DNA of 64,000 nt. Origin: JAJZRJ01 sp040757055. GTDB lineage: Bacteria > Desulfobacterota > Desulfobulbia > Desulfobulbales > Desulfurivibrionaceae. Below, piece after piece: positions 27,596 to 35,949 of the stretch. Under the pieces are notes generated by a model. It searched no databases, was not told where the DNA came from, and was given only the letters and a program-made list of their open reading frames with translations. The translations under genes and the position numbers were made by a program. The stretch is from contig JBFLXY010000002.1 in assembly GCA_040757055.1 (NCBI GenBank), forward strand, positions 1 through 64,000, read 5' to 3'. Numbering within the stretch: the stretch's first letter is position 1; each line of letters begins with the position of its first letter.

Positions 27596-28439
27596 GGTTG
27601 GCTGCCAGGCGGGCAAAGTCGCCGGCCGTGAGGTTTTCGGCCCGCAGGGTCGGGCTGATGCCGGCCGCGGCCAGGGCGCGTTCTACAGCCTCCCGCGCGC
27701 AGCCATGCTGTTCCATGGCGCCGAGGCTGTTGCGCAGGGTCTTGCGCCGCTGCCGGAAGGCGGACTCCACCATCTGCCGGAAGAGCGCAAAGTCGAAAGG
27801 CGGGGCGTCGGCGAAGGCAGCCGGCGGCGTAAAGACGATGCGGAGCACCACCGAATCCACCTTGGGGCGGGGATAGAAATTGCCTGGTCCCACCTCAAGC
27901 ACCTTCTCGATGCGGGCGCAGGCTCCGAAAAGCACCGTCAGTATGCCGTATTCCTTGGTGCCGGTTCCGGCCGTCAGCCGTTGCCCCACCTCCTTCTGCA
28001 CCATGAGCGTTGCCGAATCCAGGGCCGTCCGATGTTCGATGAGGCGGAAGAGCAGCGGGTTGGTGATGGAGTAGGGCAGGTTGGCCACGATCTTGAGCCG
28101 GCCGCCGCATTCGGCGGCCAAGGCGGGATAGTCGGCGGTCAGCAGGTCCTGATGGCGCAAGGTCACGTTGGCGGGCAGGTCCCCAGCCTCGCGGTGGTAT
28201 TCGATGATGCCGCGGTCGATCTCAAGCCCGATGACCCGGCGTACCCGGGCGGCCAGTGGCAGGGTGAGCGAACCCAGACCCACCCCCAGTTCGACGACGA
28301 CATCCTCGGGCCGGACCCCGGATTTTTCGACAATCCGGCGGGTGACATGGTCGTGGATGAGAAAGTTTTGCCCGCGTTCCTTGCTGGGCGCCAGACCATG
28401 GCGGGCGAGCGCCTTTTTGATGAGGCTTTCGTCAGGCAT
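27561..28439 (-). CDS. rsmA: 16S rRNA dimethyladenosine transferase
   Basis: KsgA: dimethylates A1518 and A1519 of 16S rRNA with SAM during small-subunit maturation. 292 residues with GQNFLIHDHVTRRIV, the SAM motif VVELGVGLGSLTLPLA, the acidic LEIDRGI, catalytic NLPYSITNPLLF and the C-terminal helical domain. Last gene of a minus-strand run tsaD-DUF2062-rsmA, 5 nt after DUF2062. Confidence 0.95.
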   Translation of the reverse strand: MPDESLIKKALARHGLAPSKERGQNFLIHDHVTRRIVEKSGVRPEDVVVELGVGLGSLTLPLAARVRRVIGLEIDRGIIEYHREAGDLPANVTLRHQDLLTADYPALAAECGGRLKIVANLPYSITNPLLFRLIEHRTALDSATLMVQKEVGQRLTAGTGTKEYGILTVLFGACARIEKVLEVGPGNFYPRPKVDSVVLRIVFTPPAAFADAPPFDFALFRQMVESAFRQRRKTLRNSLGAMEQHGCAREAVERALAAAGISPTLRAENLTAGDFARLAANLTGPAARCPES

Positions 28440-28444
28440 GGCAA

Positions 28445-28939
28445 TCAGTCGAGAACATGCTTCTGGCGGCGCTTCTTGCGGATGGTGGCAAAGAGCCGCC
28501 GCGACAGCGGGTAGGCAATGAGAGCCGTTGGCAGGGCCAGGACAAGGCCGCCGAGCAGGAGCACGGTGAGGGCATCGTAGCTGAGGGTGCCGAAAGCGCG
28601 CAGGCTTTCGCGAAAACCAAGGTCAGCATGGAGCAGTGCTTCGATTTTTTCCCAGGAGAGATGGCCGGGCCGCAGCCAGTCGCCGACCCGCCAGCAGACG
28701 TAATATTGCGGCACCAGGGTGAGCGGATTGCTGACCGCCATGGCGGCGATCAGGGCGGCGATGGCGTTGCCCCCGAGGAGATAGGCGAAGAGGAGGATCA
28801 GCACGGTGTGCAGCGGCAGGGTGGGGGTGATGCCGATGAAGATACCGATGGCCACGCCGCGGGCCAGGGTTTCCGGATCGCCCTGCAGGCGGAGCAGCTT
28901 GAGATAGTAATAGCGGGCGGCGCGGTGCGGCTTCAGCAT
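28445..28939 (-). CDS. DUF2062 membrane protein
   Basis: 164 residues, three hydrophobic segments (GVAIGIFIGITPTLPLHTVL, GGNAIAALIAAMAVSNP and LLLGGLVLALPTALIAYPL) and a basic C-terminus. The DUF2062 signature GIFIGITPTLPLHT is present. The family is often found beside glycosyltransferases or housekeeping genes and its role is unknown. It overlaps the end of tsaD by 7 nt, so translation is probably coupled. Confidence 0.85.
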   Translation of the reverse strand: MLKPHRAARYYYLKLLRLQGDPETLARGVAIGIFIGITPTLPLHTVLILLFAYLLGGNAIAALIAAMAVSNPLTLVPQYYVCWRVGDWLRPGHLSWEKIEALLHADLGFRESLRAFGTLSYDALTVLLLGGLVLALPTALIAYPLSRRLFATIRKKRRQKHVLD

Positions 28940-30006
28940 GGCCGTTGGACGCCACCCTGTTTCGGGCCGCCGTAACTGTGCTTGTCTGGCCCGGCGTGCG
29001 GCGGCCGTCCAAGATGGGAGCGGGAATAGACGTCGGTATCCAGGGCCCGGATGGCCTCCTTGAACCGGTAATGGCCGGCCAGTGCGATCATCGCCGCGTT
29101 GTCGGTGCAGTAGGCCGGCGAGGGCAGACAGACCCGGACGCCTGCTGCTGCGCCCTGTTCCCTGAGGTCTTCGCGCAGCCGCGGATTGGCCGCGACGCCG
29201 CCGGCCAGGACCACGTTGCTGATCCCGGTTGCAGCGGCAGCGGCAAGCGCCTTTCGGATCAGCACTTCCACCACCGCCTCCTGGAAGGAGGCGCAGATGT
29301 CGGCCAGCGGCAGCGCCGTTCCTCTCTGCCGATGCTGCATCACGTAATTGGCCACCGCGGTCTTGACGCCGCTGAAGCTGAAATCGAGGCTGCCGCTGTC
29401 GAGCCAGGCCCGCGGAAAATCGATGGCCCGCCGGTCGCCCTCGCGGGCCAGCTCGCTGACCGCCGGCCCGCCGGGATAGGGCAGGCCGAGGATTTTGGCT
29501 ACCTTGTCGAATGCCTCGCCGGCCGCGTCGTCCTTGGTGCGGCCGAGCAGCTCGTAGGAGGCGTGACCGGAGACGCGGCAGATGCTGGAGTGCCCGCCGG
29601 AGACCACCAGGGCGATGTAGGGGAAATCCGGCGGCTCCTCTTCGAGGAAGACCGAGAGCAGATGGCCGGCAATGTGGTCCACGCAGACGTAGGGGATATC
29701 CCTTACCAGCGAGAGCGCCTTGGCAAAGGAGAGTCCGACCAGGAGCGATCCCACCAGCCCTGGGCCCTGGGTGACGGCCAGACCGTCCACCTCGTCCAGG
29801 CTGATGCCGGCTTCGCCCAGCGCTGCCGTTGCCACCGGCAGGATGTTTTCCAGATGCCGGCGGGAGGCCAGTTCCGGCACCACGCCGCCATAGGGGCTGT
29901 GCACCGCCACCTGGGAGTTGACTACGCTGGCCAGCACCTCGCGGCCGTCCCGCAGGACGGCGGCGGCGGTTTCATCGCAGGAGCTTTCGATTCCCAGGAT
30001 CAGCAT
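28933..30006 (-). CDS. tsaD: tRNA threonylcarbamoyladenosine synthase subunit TsaD
   Basis: Transfers the threonylcarbamoyl group to A37 of ANN-decoding tRNAs with TsaB and TsaE. 357 residues: MLILGIESSCDETAAAVL phosphate-loop opening, the VDHIAGHLLSV metal-binding His pair, GGHSSICRV, and VLAGGVAANPRLRE. The C-terminus extends past the usual KSRHP region with a short GRPPHAGP tail. First gene of the minus-strand trio. Confidence 0.95.
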   Translation of the reverse strand: MLILGIESSCDETAAAVLRDGREVLASVVNSQVAVHSPYGGVVPELASRRHLENILPVATAALGEAGISLDEVDGLAVTQGPGLVGSLLVGLSFAKALSLVRDIPYVCVDHIAGHLLSVFLEEEPPDFPYIALVVSGGHSSICRVSGHASYELLGRTKDDAAGEAFDKVAKILGLPYPGGPAVSELAREGDRRAIDFPRAWLDSGSLDFSFSGVKTAVANYVMQHRQRGTALPLADICASFQEAVVEVLIRKALAAAAATGISNVVLAGGVAANPRLREDLREQGAAAGVRVCLPSPAYCTDNAAMIALAGHYRFKEAIRALDTDVYSRSHLGRPPHAGPDKHSYGGPKQGGVQRPC

Positions 30007-30140
30007 GGCAATTCAGGGCGGGGGTGATTTTGGTCTTGCACGGGGTGGCGTTTTCAGGTTTTCTGTAGCCTGGTCTGCGAAGTTTCGGAGAGCAGGGCTT
30101 TCTTTATGTAGCACACATTGCCACAGGACGCGAATATTTC

Positions 30141-31169
30141 ATGCACGAGACCAAGAAGGACGGGGTGCCGACGGCCACCGAACCGGCCCTTGTCGATTCC
30201 TTTGCCCGCTCGATCAATTATCTCAGGCTTTCCCTCACCGACCAGTGCAACCTCCGCTGCCGCTATTGCTCGCCGGGAGAGGGGCAGAAGCTGAGGCGGG
30301 TCGAACTTTTGCGCTACGAGGAACTGCTCCGCTTCATCCGTATTGCCGTGGCCCTGGGCGTCCGTAAGGTGCGCCTCACCGGCGGTGAGCCGCTGGTGCG
30401 CCGCGACGTTCTTTCCTTTATCCGCGACCTCGCGGCGGTGCCGGGGCTGGCAGACATCCGCATCACCACCAACGGCGTCCTTCTGGAGCAGCATGCCGCC
30501 GGGTTGTACGCGTCAGGAATCCGCAAGCTGAACATCAGCCTCGATACCCTGCGGCCGGAGCGCTACTGCGAGATCACGGGCGCCGATCTTTTCAGCCAGG
30601 TCTGGCGCGGGATCGAACGGGCGCAGGAACTCGGCTTCGAGAAGATCAAGCTCAATGTTGTGGCCCTGCGCGGGGTGAACGACGACGAGTTCGTCGAGTT
30701 GGCCCGGCTGACCCTTTCCCGGCCCTGGCAGGTGCGCTTCATCGAGTTCATGCCGGTGGGCGGCGCCGCGGTCTGGGATCGCGGCCGCTACATCCCTTCG
30801 GCCGGGATCATGGAGCGTATCGGCAGCGCGCTGGGGGAGCTGGCGCCGGCCGCCGACAGCGGCATCAGCGGCCCCGCCCGGCTCTACCGCCTGCCGGGCG
30901 GCCTCGGCACCCTGGGCTTCATCAGCCCCATCAGCAACCACTTCTGCGACCGGTGCAACCGGCTGCGGTTGACGGCGGAGGGCATGCTCCGCTCCTGCCT
31001 GCTGTCGGACCGGCAGACCGATCTGAAGAAAATTTTGCGGGGGGGAGGCGATGATGAGGCGGTCAGAAGGGCGATCATCGAGGCCATCCGCCACAAGCCC
31101 AGGGGACATGGCCTCAAGCCCGGCGAGACCGGGGACTGCCATGGCCGGATGTCGAGGATCGGTGGTTAA
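30141..31169 (+). CDS. moaA: GTP 3',8-cyclase MoaA
   Basis: Radical-SAM enzyme that starts molybdopterin synthesis from GTP. 342 residues; the SAM cluster motif is C36-x3-C40-x2-C43 (CNLRCRYC), and the second C-terminal cluster shows FCDRCNRLRLT and RSCLL. TGGEPLVRRD is the SAM-binding GGEP. It ends in the functional GG dipeptide. No other moa genes are adjacent. The last 4 nt overlap pheA convergently. Confidence 0.94.
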   Translation: MHETKKDGVPTATEPALVDSFARSINYLRLSLTDQCNLRCRYCSPGEGQKLRRVELLRYEELLRFIRIAVALGVRKVRLTGGEPLVRRDVLSFIRDLAAVPGLADIRITTNGVLLEQHAAGLYASGIRKLNISLDTLRPERYCEITGADLFSQVWRGIERAQELGFEKIKLNVVALRGVNDDEFVELARLTLSRPWQVRFIEFMPVGGAAVWDRGRYIPSAGIMERIGSALGELAPAADSGISGPARLYRLPGGLGTLGFISPISNHFCDRCNRLRLTAEGMLRSCLLSDRQTDLKKILRGGGDDEAVRRAIIEAIRHKPRGHGLKPGETGDCHGRMSRIGG

Positions 31170-32248
31170 TCCTGGGCCTGCGGATAGGAGCCCAGCCACT
31201 CGTAATAAGAACAGGTCTTGCGCAGCTTTTCGCACCCGTCGGCGATGATTTCGTCCTCGATGTGACCGAGCATGTCGATGAAGAAAAGGTAGCGTCCCGG
31301 TTCGTCCTTCACCGGCCGTGATTCGATGCGGGTGAGGTTGATGGAGCGCCGGGCCAGGATGGCCAGGGCGTGGTTCAGCGCGCCGGGCCGGTCGAGGAGG
31401 CCGACCAGCAGCGAGGTCTTGTCCTTGCCGCTGTGGCCCGGTGACTCCTTGCCGATCAGGAGGAATCGCGTCGTGTTGCCGCGGTAGTCTTCGATGCCAC
31501 TGACCACGATCTGCAACTGATAGGTCTTGATCGCCAGCGCGCTGGCGATGGCCGCCACCTCCGGATCCTCGGTCGCCATCTTGGCGGCGATTCCGGTGCT
31601 GATGACGCTCTGGCAGGGCACGTCCGGCAGGTTCTTCTTGAGCCACTGGCGGCACTGGGCCAGGGGCTGGGAGTGGGAGACGACCAGCTTGATGTCCCGG
31701 ATGTTCCCCGACTGGTTCACGAGGTTGTGGGTGATGGGCAGGTTGAGTTCGCCGCAGATCTTGACGTCGTACTTGATGAAGGAGTCGAGGGTGGAGGTGA
31801 CGGCGCCCTCGATGGAGTTTTCCACCGGCACGATGGCATACTGGGTGCGGCCGCGCTCCACCTCCATGAAGGCGTCCTCGATGGTATCCATGGGCCGGAA
31901 GGTGGCGGAGTGGCCGAAATACTTGACCCCGGCCAGGTGGGAGAAGGTGGCCTCGGGACCGAGATACGCCACCTCGATCTTTTTCTGGGAGAGGCGGCAG
32001 GTGGTGATGATCTCGTGCATGATGCTCAACAGCGACTGCTCGGGGAAGACCCCGTTGTTCTGGGCCAGCAGCCGTTCGAGGATCTGGCGCTCCCGCAGCG
32101 GATCCCATTTAGCCTTGTTTTCGAGAGACTTGATCCGGCCGATCTCCCTGGCGTAGCCGAGCCGTTTGCGCAACAGGTCAACGAGCTTGTCGTCGATGGT
32201 GTCTATTTTTTTGCGGATTTCGGGCAGCGTTGCCTCTTTCCTGGCCAT
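31166..32248 (-). CDS. pheA: Bifunctional chorismate mutase/prephenate dehydratase
   Basis: Converts chorismate via prephenate to phenylpyruvate. 360 residues from ATG 32248 (AGGAG 9 nt upstream). Chorismate mutase domain about 1-90 (IRKKIDTIDDKLVDLLRKR), prephenate dehydratase about 95-275 (VAYLGPEATFSHLA, VPVENSIEGAV, YRGNTTRFLLIG) and an ACT regulatory domain (LLVGLLDRPGALNHAL, LTRIESRPVK) for Phe feedback. Standard fused architecture. Confidence 0.95.
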   Translation of the reverse strand: MARKEATLPEIRKKIDTIDDKLVDLLRKRLGYAREIGRIKSLENKAKWDPLRERQILERLLAQNNGVFPEQSLLSIMHEIITTCRLSQKKIEVAYLGPEATFSHLAGVKYFGHSATFRPMDTIEDAFMEVERGRTQYAIVPVENSIEGAVTSTLDSFIKYDVKICGELNLPITHNLVNQSGNIRDIKLVVSHSQPLAQCRQWLKKNLPDVPCQSVISTGIAAKMATEDPEVAAIASALAIKTYQLQIVVSGIEDYRGNTTRFLLIGKESPGHSGKDKTSLLVGLLDRPGALNHALAILARRSINLTRIESRPVKDEPGRYLFFIDMLGHIEDEIIADGCEKLRKTCSYYEWLGSYPQAQD

Positions 32249-32554
32249 GCGTTCCAGCTCCTTCGGGGTTCCGGGGTGTTGGCAGTTCCTGCCGGATCGG
32301 TGCGGCAATTGCCCAAAAATTTATAAGAATTTTAGCAGGAAGGAAAGGGGAAAGTTGGTGCCTGGCGGAAAAGAGCGCCGTTGGTCGGCACAGGGCTGCG
32401 GCGGTTGCCGCGCCGCCTGGCGTTGAGCAACGGATCTGCTTGCAATAATTCGATGAATATTCTACGGTTCTTGCAGGATCATGGCCGGCGGCGCAGAGAC
32501 TTTCAGGGCGGCCGGCGCGGCATGACGGGACGGAGCGGTTGAGGAATTGACGGC
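32249..32554. other. Intergenic region between pheA and the CBS-ACT gene
   Basis: 306 nt between divergent genes. An A/T-rich patch near 32318-32336 probably holds the pheA promoter (minus strand). No convincing -35/-10 pair, riboswitch or small gene was seen. Confidence 0.35.
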
Positions 32555-33154
32555 ATGAAGGTAAAGCACTGCATGACCAAGGATGTGGTGACCATTGGCA
32601 AGAGCGCCTTGCTGCAGGAAGCGGGGATCCTCATGAAGCAGCGCTCCATCCGCCACCTGCCGGTGGTGGAGGACGACCAGATGGTCGGCTTCATCACCGA
32701 AAGCGATATCCGCCATTATGCCTTCCCGTCCCTGGAGAAGAACATATACGTCCATGAGGTGATGGTCAGAAACCCCATCACCATCAACGTCAACGCCAGC
32801 ATCGAGACCGCCGCCCGCCTCATCCATCAATACAAGATCGGCGGCCTGCCGGTGCTGGACAAAAAAAAACTGGTCGGCATCATCACTGCCCTTGACCTGC
32901 TCACCGCCCTCATCAATCTCATGGGGCTGCTCAGGGCCTCCTCCCGCCTCGATGTGCTGGCGAGCAAGGAGGGCGGCGTCGAAGAGGTGACCAGAATCAT
33001 CAAGGAGCATGGCTGCGAGATCATCAGCGTGGCCACGGAGCCGCATTCCTCCCGCAAGAAGCTCTATTGTTTCCGGCTGGAGGAGTGCGATCTCGGCGCG
33101 GTGGTCGACGCCTTGGCCGAGGCGGGTCACAAGGTGGTGTCGGTGGTGGATTGA
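32555..33154 (+). CDS. CBS-pair and ACT domain protein
   Basis: 199 residues: two CBS domains (about 1-60, VKHCMTKDVVTIGKSALLQE; and 65-125, VHEVMVRNPITINVNAS) and a C-terminal ACT-like domain (about 130-199). AcuB-like layout, a small-molecule sensor, probably of adenosyl compounds or an amino acid. It sits 18 nt before DUF39; in methanogens DUF39 homocysteine proteins carry fused CBS domains, so this is plausibly the separate regulatory partner. Confidence 0.82.
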   Translation: MKVKHCMTKDVVTIGKSALLQEAGILMKQRSIRHLPVVEDDQMVGFITESDIRHYAFPSLEKNIYVHEVMVRNPITINVNASIETAARLIHQYKIGGLPVLDKKKLVGIITALDLLTALINLMGLLRASSRLDVLASKEGGVEEVTRIIKEHGCEIISVATEPHSSRKKLYCFRLEECDLGAVVDALAEAGHKVVSVVD

Positions 33155-33172
33155 GCGGCATGGGGAGTCTGC

Positions 33173-34345
33173 ATGAAGGAACATAAGGTCCAGAAGACAT
33201 ACGACGAGATCAATGCCCGGATCAGGGCGGGCGAGGCGGTGGTGGTGACTGCCGAGGAGATGGTGCCCATCGTCAGGAAGCACGGTCCCGTGGAGGCGGC
33301 CCGCCGGGTGGACGTGGTGACCACCGGCACCTTCTCGCCCATGTGCTCCTCCGGCGCCCTCATCAACTTCGGCCACAGCAACCCCACCATCAAGGGGCAC
33401 CGGGTCTGGCTCAACGAAGTTCCTGCCTACGCGGGGCTGGCGGCGGTGGATGTCTATCTCGGCGCCACCGAACCCACCGAGGACGACCCGCTCAACAAGG
33501 TCTATCCCGGCGAGTTCCGCTACGGCGGCGGCCATGTCATTGAAGACCTGGTGGCGGGCAAGCGCGTGCGTCTCAAGGTGATCGGCTATGGCACCGACTG
33601 CTATCCCGCCAGGCTCGTGGAAAAAGAGGTGACCCTGGCGGAGCTGCCATACGCGCTGTTGCTCAATCCGCGCAACTGCTACCAGAACTACAATTGCGCC
33701 ATCAATCTCTCCGACCGCACCGTGCACTGCTACATGGGAACGCTCAAGCCCAAGGGCCGCAACGCCACCTACTGCAGCGCCGGCGAACTGAGTCCTTTGC
33801 TGAACGACCCCTACTATCTGACCATAGGGCTCGGCACCAAGATATTCCTTGGCGGCGGCGTCGGCTACGTCACCTGGCACGGCACCCAGCACAACCCCAA
33901 TGCCCTGCGGTCGGAAAACGGAACCACCCGGCGGGCGGCGGGAACCCTCATGGTGCAGGGCGACCTCAAGCAGATGTCTTCCCGCTGGATCAAGGGGGTG
34001 AGCATGCAGGGGTATGGCTCCACAATGGCGGTGGGCATCGGGATCCCGATTCCGATCCTCAACGAGGAGATCGCCGCCTACACCGGGGTCTCCGACGCGG
34101 AGATATTCACCCAGATCGTCGACTATTCCTATGATTACTCCCATGCTGTGGCCCGCAATTACGGCGAGGTGAGCTACGCCCAGCTCAAAAGCGGCGAAAT
34201 CGAGGTGGGCGGTCAGAAGGTGCCGACCGCGCCCCTTTCCAGCGTGGTGCGGGCCCGTGAGATTGCCGAGACGCTCAAGGAGTGGATTTGCAGGCGGGAG
34301 TTCACCGTGGAAAAGCCGATCAAGTTACTGCCCGGCGTTTCGTGA
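33173..34345 (+). CDS. DUF39 homocysteine biosynthesis protein
   Basis: A 390-residue member of DUF39 (MA1821 family), implicated in methanogens and some bacteria in making homocysteine from aspartate semialdehyde and sulfide without O-acylhomoserine. Conserved Cys occur in TGTFSPMCSSGALINFG, in YGTDCYPAR, NPRNCYQNYNCAINLS and TYCSAGELSPL. No CBS domains are fused here; the neighbouring CBS-ACT gene may fill that role. The ferredoxin-like partner MA1822 is not adjacent. asd, source of aspartate semialdehyde, is at 46727. Confidence 0.85.
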   Translation: MKEHKVQKTYDEINARIRAGEAVVVTAEEMVPIVRKHGPVEAARRVDVVTTGTFSPMCSSGALINFGHSNPTIKGHRVWLNEVPAYAGLAAVDVYLGATEPTEDDPLNKVYPGEFRYGGGHVIEDLVAGKRVRLKVIGYGTDCYPARLVEKEVTLAELPYALLLNPRNCYQNYNCAINLSDRTVHCYMGTLKPKGRNATYCSAGELSPLLNDPYYLTIGLGTKIFLGGGVGYVTWHGTQHNPNALRSENGTTRRAAGTLMVQGDLKQMSSRWIKGVSMQGYGSTMAVGIGIPIPILNEEIAAYTGVSDAEIFTQIVDYSYDYSHAVARNYGEVSYAQLKSGEIEVGGQKVPTAPLSSVVRAREIAETLKEWICRREFTVEKPIKLLPGVS

Positions 34346-34348
34346 GCA

Positions 34349-35140
34349 TTGTCTGAATCTCCCGTCTCTCCCCAGCAGTACCAAGCCCTGTGTGAGGCGA
34401 TCGCGCCCCTGGGCGCTGTGGCGGTAGCCTTCTCGGGCGGTGTTGACAGTACGCTGCTCCTCCAAGCGGCGCGAACGACCCTGGGGAATCGCGTGGTCGC
34501 TTTTCATGCGGCTTCGCCGTTGCAGACCGCGGCGGAACAGCAACGGGTCACGGAGCTTGCTGCCCGCTGCGGTTGCCGTTTGGTGCGTTTTCCCTTTGCA
34601 CCCTTTGCCTGGCCCGAGTTTGTGGCCAACTCCCCCAGCCGTTGCTACCTCTGCAAAAAACGGAACTACTCCCATTTTCTCGCTGCCCTGACAGCATACG
34701 GCTGTAGCGCGCTTTTGGATGGCACCAACGCCGATGACCTGCACGACGAGCGGCCCGGCCTGGCAGCGCTCCGCGAGTTGGGGGTCCGGACGCCGCTTGC
34801 CGCTGAAGGGTTGCGCAAGGAGGATGTCCGGGAATGTGCTCGCGCCATCGGCCTTCCGGTCTGGAATGCGCCTTCTTCGTCCTGCCTGGCAACGCGGATC
34901 CCCCATGGCCAGCCCATTACCCCTGAAAACATTGGCTTTGTCGCCATGGTGGAAGAATACCTCATGGGGCAGGGTTTTTGGGGGTGCCGGGTGCGGTGGG
35001 GGGCGGAAAGGCTCACCATTGAGGTCCGGAAAAGGGATATTCCCCGGTTCAATGCCCTTTCTGACACCCCCTCCTTTCGTAAAATGGCCTCCCAAAAGGG
35101 GTTTAAGGCTTTTTTGGTGACGCAACGAATTGATAGATAA
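34349..35140 (+). CDS. larE: LarE-type ATP-dependent sacrificial or cluster sulfur transferase
   Basis: PP-loop enzyme of the LarE family, which thiolates pyridinium dicarboxylate for the nickel-pincer cofactor. 263 residues from TTG 34349, with PP-loop SGGVDS at 29-34. Three Cys stand out: C99 and C102 (SRCYLCKKR) and C179 (SSSCLATR). That pattern matches the class that holds a 4Fe-4S cluster rather than the single-Cys sacrificial type. No larB or larC is adjacent. It begins 3 nt after the DUF39 stop. Confidence 0.82.
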   Translation: MSESPVSPQQYQALCEAIAPLGAVAVAFSGGVDSTLLLQAARTTLGNRVVAFHAASPLQTAAEQQRVTELAARCGCRLVRFPFAPFAWPEFVANSPSRCYLCKKRNYSHFLAALTAYGCSALLDGTNADDLHDERPGLAALRELGVRTPLAAEGLRKEDVRECARAIGLPVWNAPSSSCLATRIPHGQPITPENIGFVAMVEEYLMGQGFWGCRVRWGAERLTIEVRKRDIPRFNALSDTPSFRKMASQKGFKAFLVTQRIDR

Positions 35141-35201
35141 AAAAACAGTAATATCAATATCTTGCGATTGGCAATGTGCTGTATCTCAACGGCTGTGCGG
35201 G

Positions 35202-35228
35202 AAAAAATGCATTTGATGCATTTTTTTT
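35202..35228 (+). terminator. Intrinsic terminator after larE
   Basis: AAAAAATGCAT pairs with ATGCATTTTTT around a 3-nt loop, with the T-run continuing to 35228. Confidence 0.75.
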
Positions 35229-35230
35229 GT

Positions 35231-35259
35231 TTGACATGGGCTTGTTTTTCATTGACAAT
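35231..35259 (+). promoter_or_regulatory. Promoter of the HU gene
   Basis: TTGACA (35231-35236), 17-nt spacer, GACAAT (35254-35259). A second TTGACA occurs inside the spacer at 35252-35257 but has no good -10. The leader is about 80 nt. Confidence 0.5.
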
Positions 35260-35346
35260 CTGTAGGCATAGGAATGAAGCCTTTTTATGCCCGGTTACGG
35301 CTCGGGAAAGGCAACAGAACACCAAAAAAAGCACGAGGAGGAAGGA

Positions 35347-35619
35347 ATGAACAAGAGTGAGTTGGTAGAGCAGATGGCCAAGGCTGGTGGAGTAAGCAAG
35401 GCTGCGGCCGAGAAGGCATTGGGTGGCGCTCTTTCCGCCATCAGCAAGGCTCTGAAGAAAGGCGACAAGGTGACCCTGGTTGGCTTCGGCACCTTCTCCG
35501 TGGTCAAGCGCGCTGCCCGCCAGGGTCGCAACCCGCAGACCGGCAAGCCGATCACCATCAAGGCCCGTAAGGTTGCCCGCTTCAAGGCCGGCAGCAAGCT
35601 CGCCGACGCTGTAAAGTAA
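35347..35619 (+). CDS. HU-family DNA-binding protein
   Basis: 90 residues, the standard HU length, starting at ATG 35347 after GAGGAGGAAGGA. MNKSELVEQMAK opening, the GFGTF turn and the DNA-contact arm RQGRNPQTGKPITI, ending in FKAGSKLADAVK. It bends and compacts DNA. It has its own promoter and a strong terminator, so monocistronic. Confidence 0.95.
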   Translation: MNKSELVEQMAKAGGVSKAAAEKALGGALSAISKALKKGDKVTLVGFGTFSVVKRAARQGRNPQTGKPITIKARKVARFKAGSKLADAVK

Positions 35620-35648
35620 ATTTCTTCTCGAAGTGAGAGTGTGTACGG

Positions 35649-35680
35649 ACAGGCACCCCGATGGGGTGCCTGTTTTTTTT
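35649..35680 (+). terminator. Intrinsic terminator after the HU gene
   Basis: ACAGGCACCCC-GAT-GGGGTGCCTGT followed by T8. A near-perfect GC-rich stem. Confidence 0.92.
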
Positions 35681-35713
35681 GTCTGCGGCCGTCACCGGAC
35701 ATGTTGTTTTTTG

Positions 35714-35742
35714 TTGCAATCTCGGAGAAACTTTAGCATTAT
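35714..35742 (+). promoter_or_regulatory. Promoter of tRNA-Pro
   Basis: TTGCAA (35714-35719), 17-nt spacer, CATTAT (35737-35742), about 45 nt before the tRNA. Confidence 0.5.
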
Positions 35743-35789
35743 GGCCAACCATCACGGCGTCGGTTGTCCGGGGCCGTTCCACACAGCGT

Positions 35790-35866
35790 CGGGATGTGGC
35801 TCAGCCTGGTAGAGCACATGCTTCGGGAGCATGGGGTCGGAGGTTCGAATCCTCTCATCCCGACCA
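35790..35866 (+). tRNA. tRNA-Pro (anticodon CGG)
   Basis: 77 nt including an encoded CCA. Acceptor CGGGATG pairs with CATCCCG; D-arm GCTC..GAGC; anticodon stem CATGC/GCATG with loop TTCGGGA (anticodon CGG, reads CCG); T-arm GGAGG-TTCGAAT-CCTCT (one G-T pair). The C1-G72 acceptor pair is usual for tRNA-Pro. Confidence 0.95.
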
Positions 35867-35949
35867 CCTTTTTTTGTCCCCCTGAATTGACTCAGATAAT
35901 GCGGCGGGGCGTTTTGCCTTGCCGTGTGCCGCAAGCCTGGGCGGAATCC

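Noticed and set aside
34349..35140. larE as a general PP-loop tRNA enzyme (TtcA/MnmA)
   Set aside because: SGGVDS with SRCYLCK and SSCLATR fits LarE better; no tRNA-binding domains.
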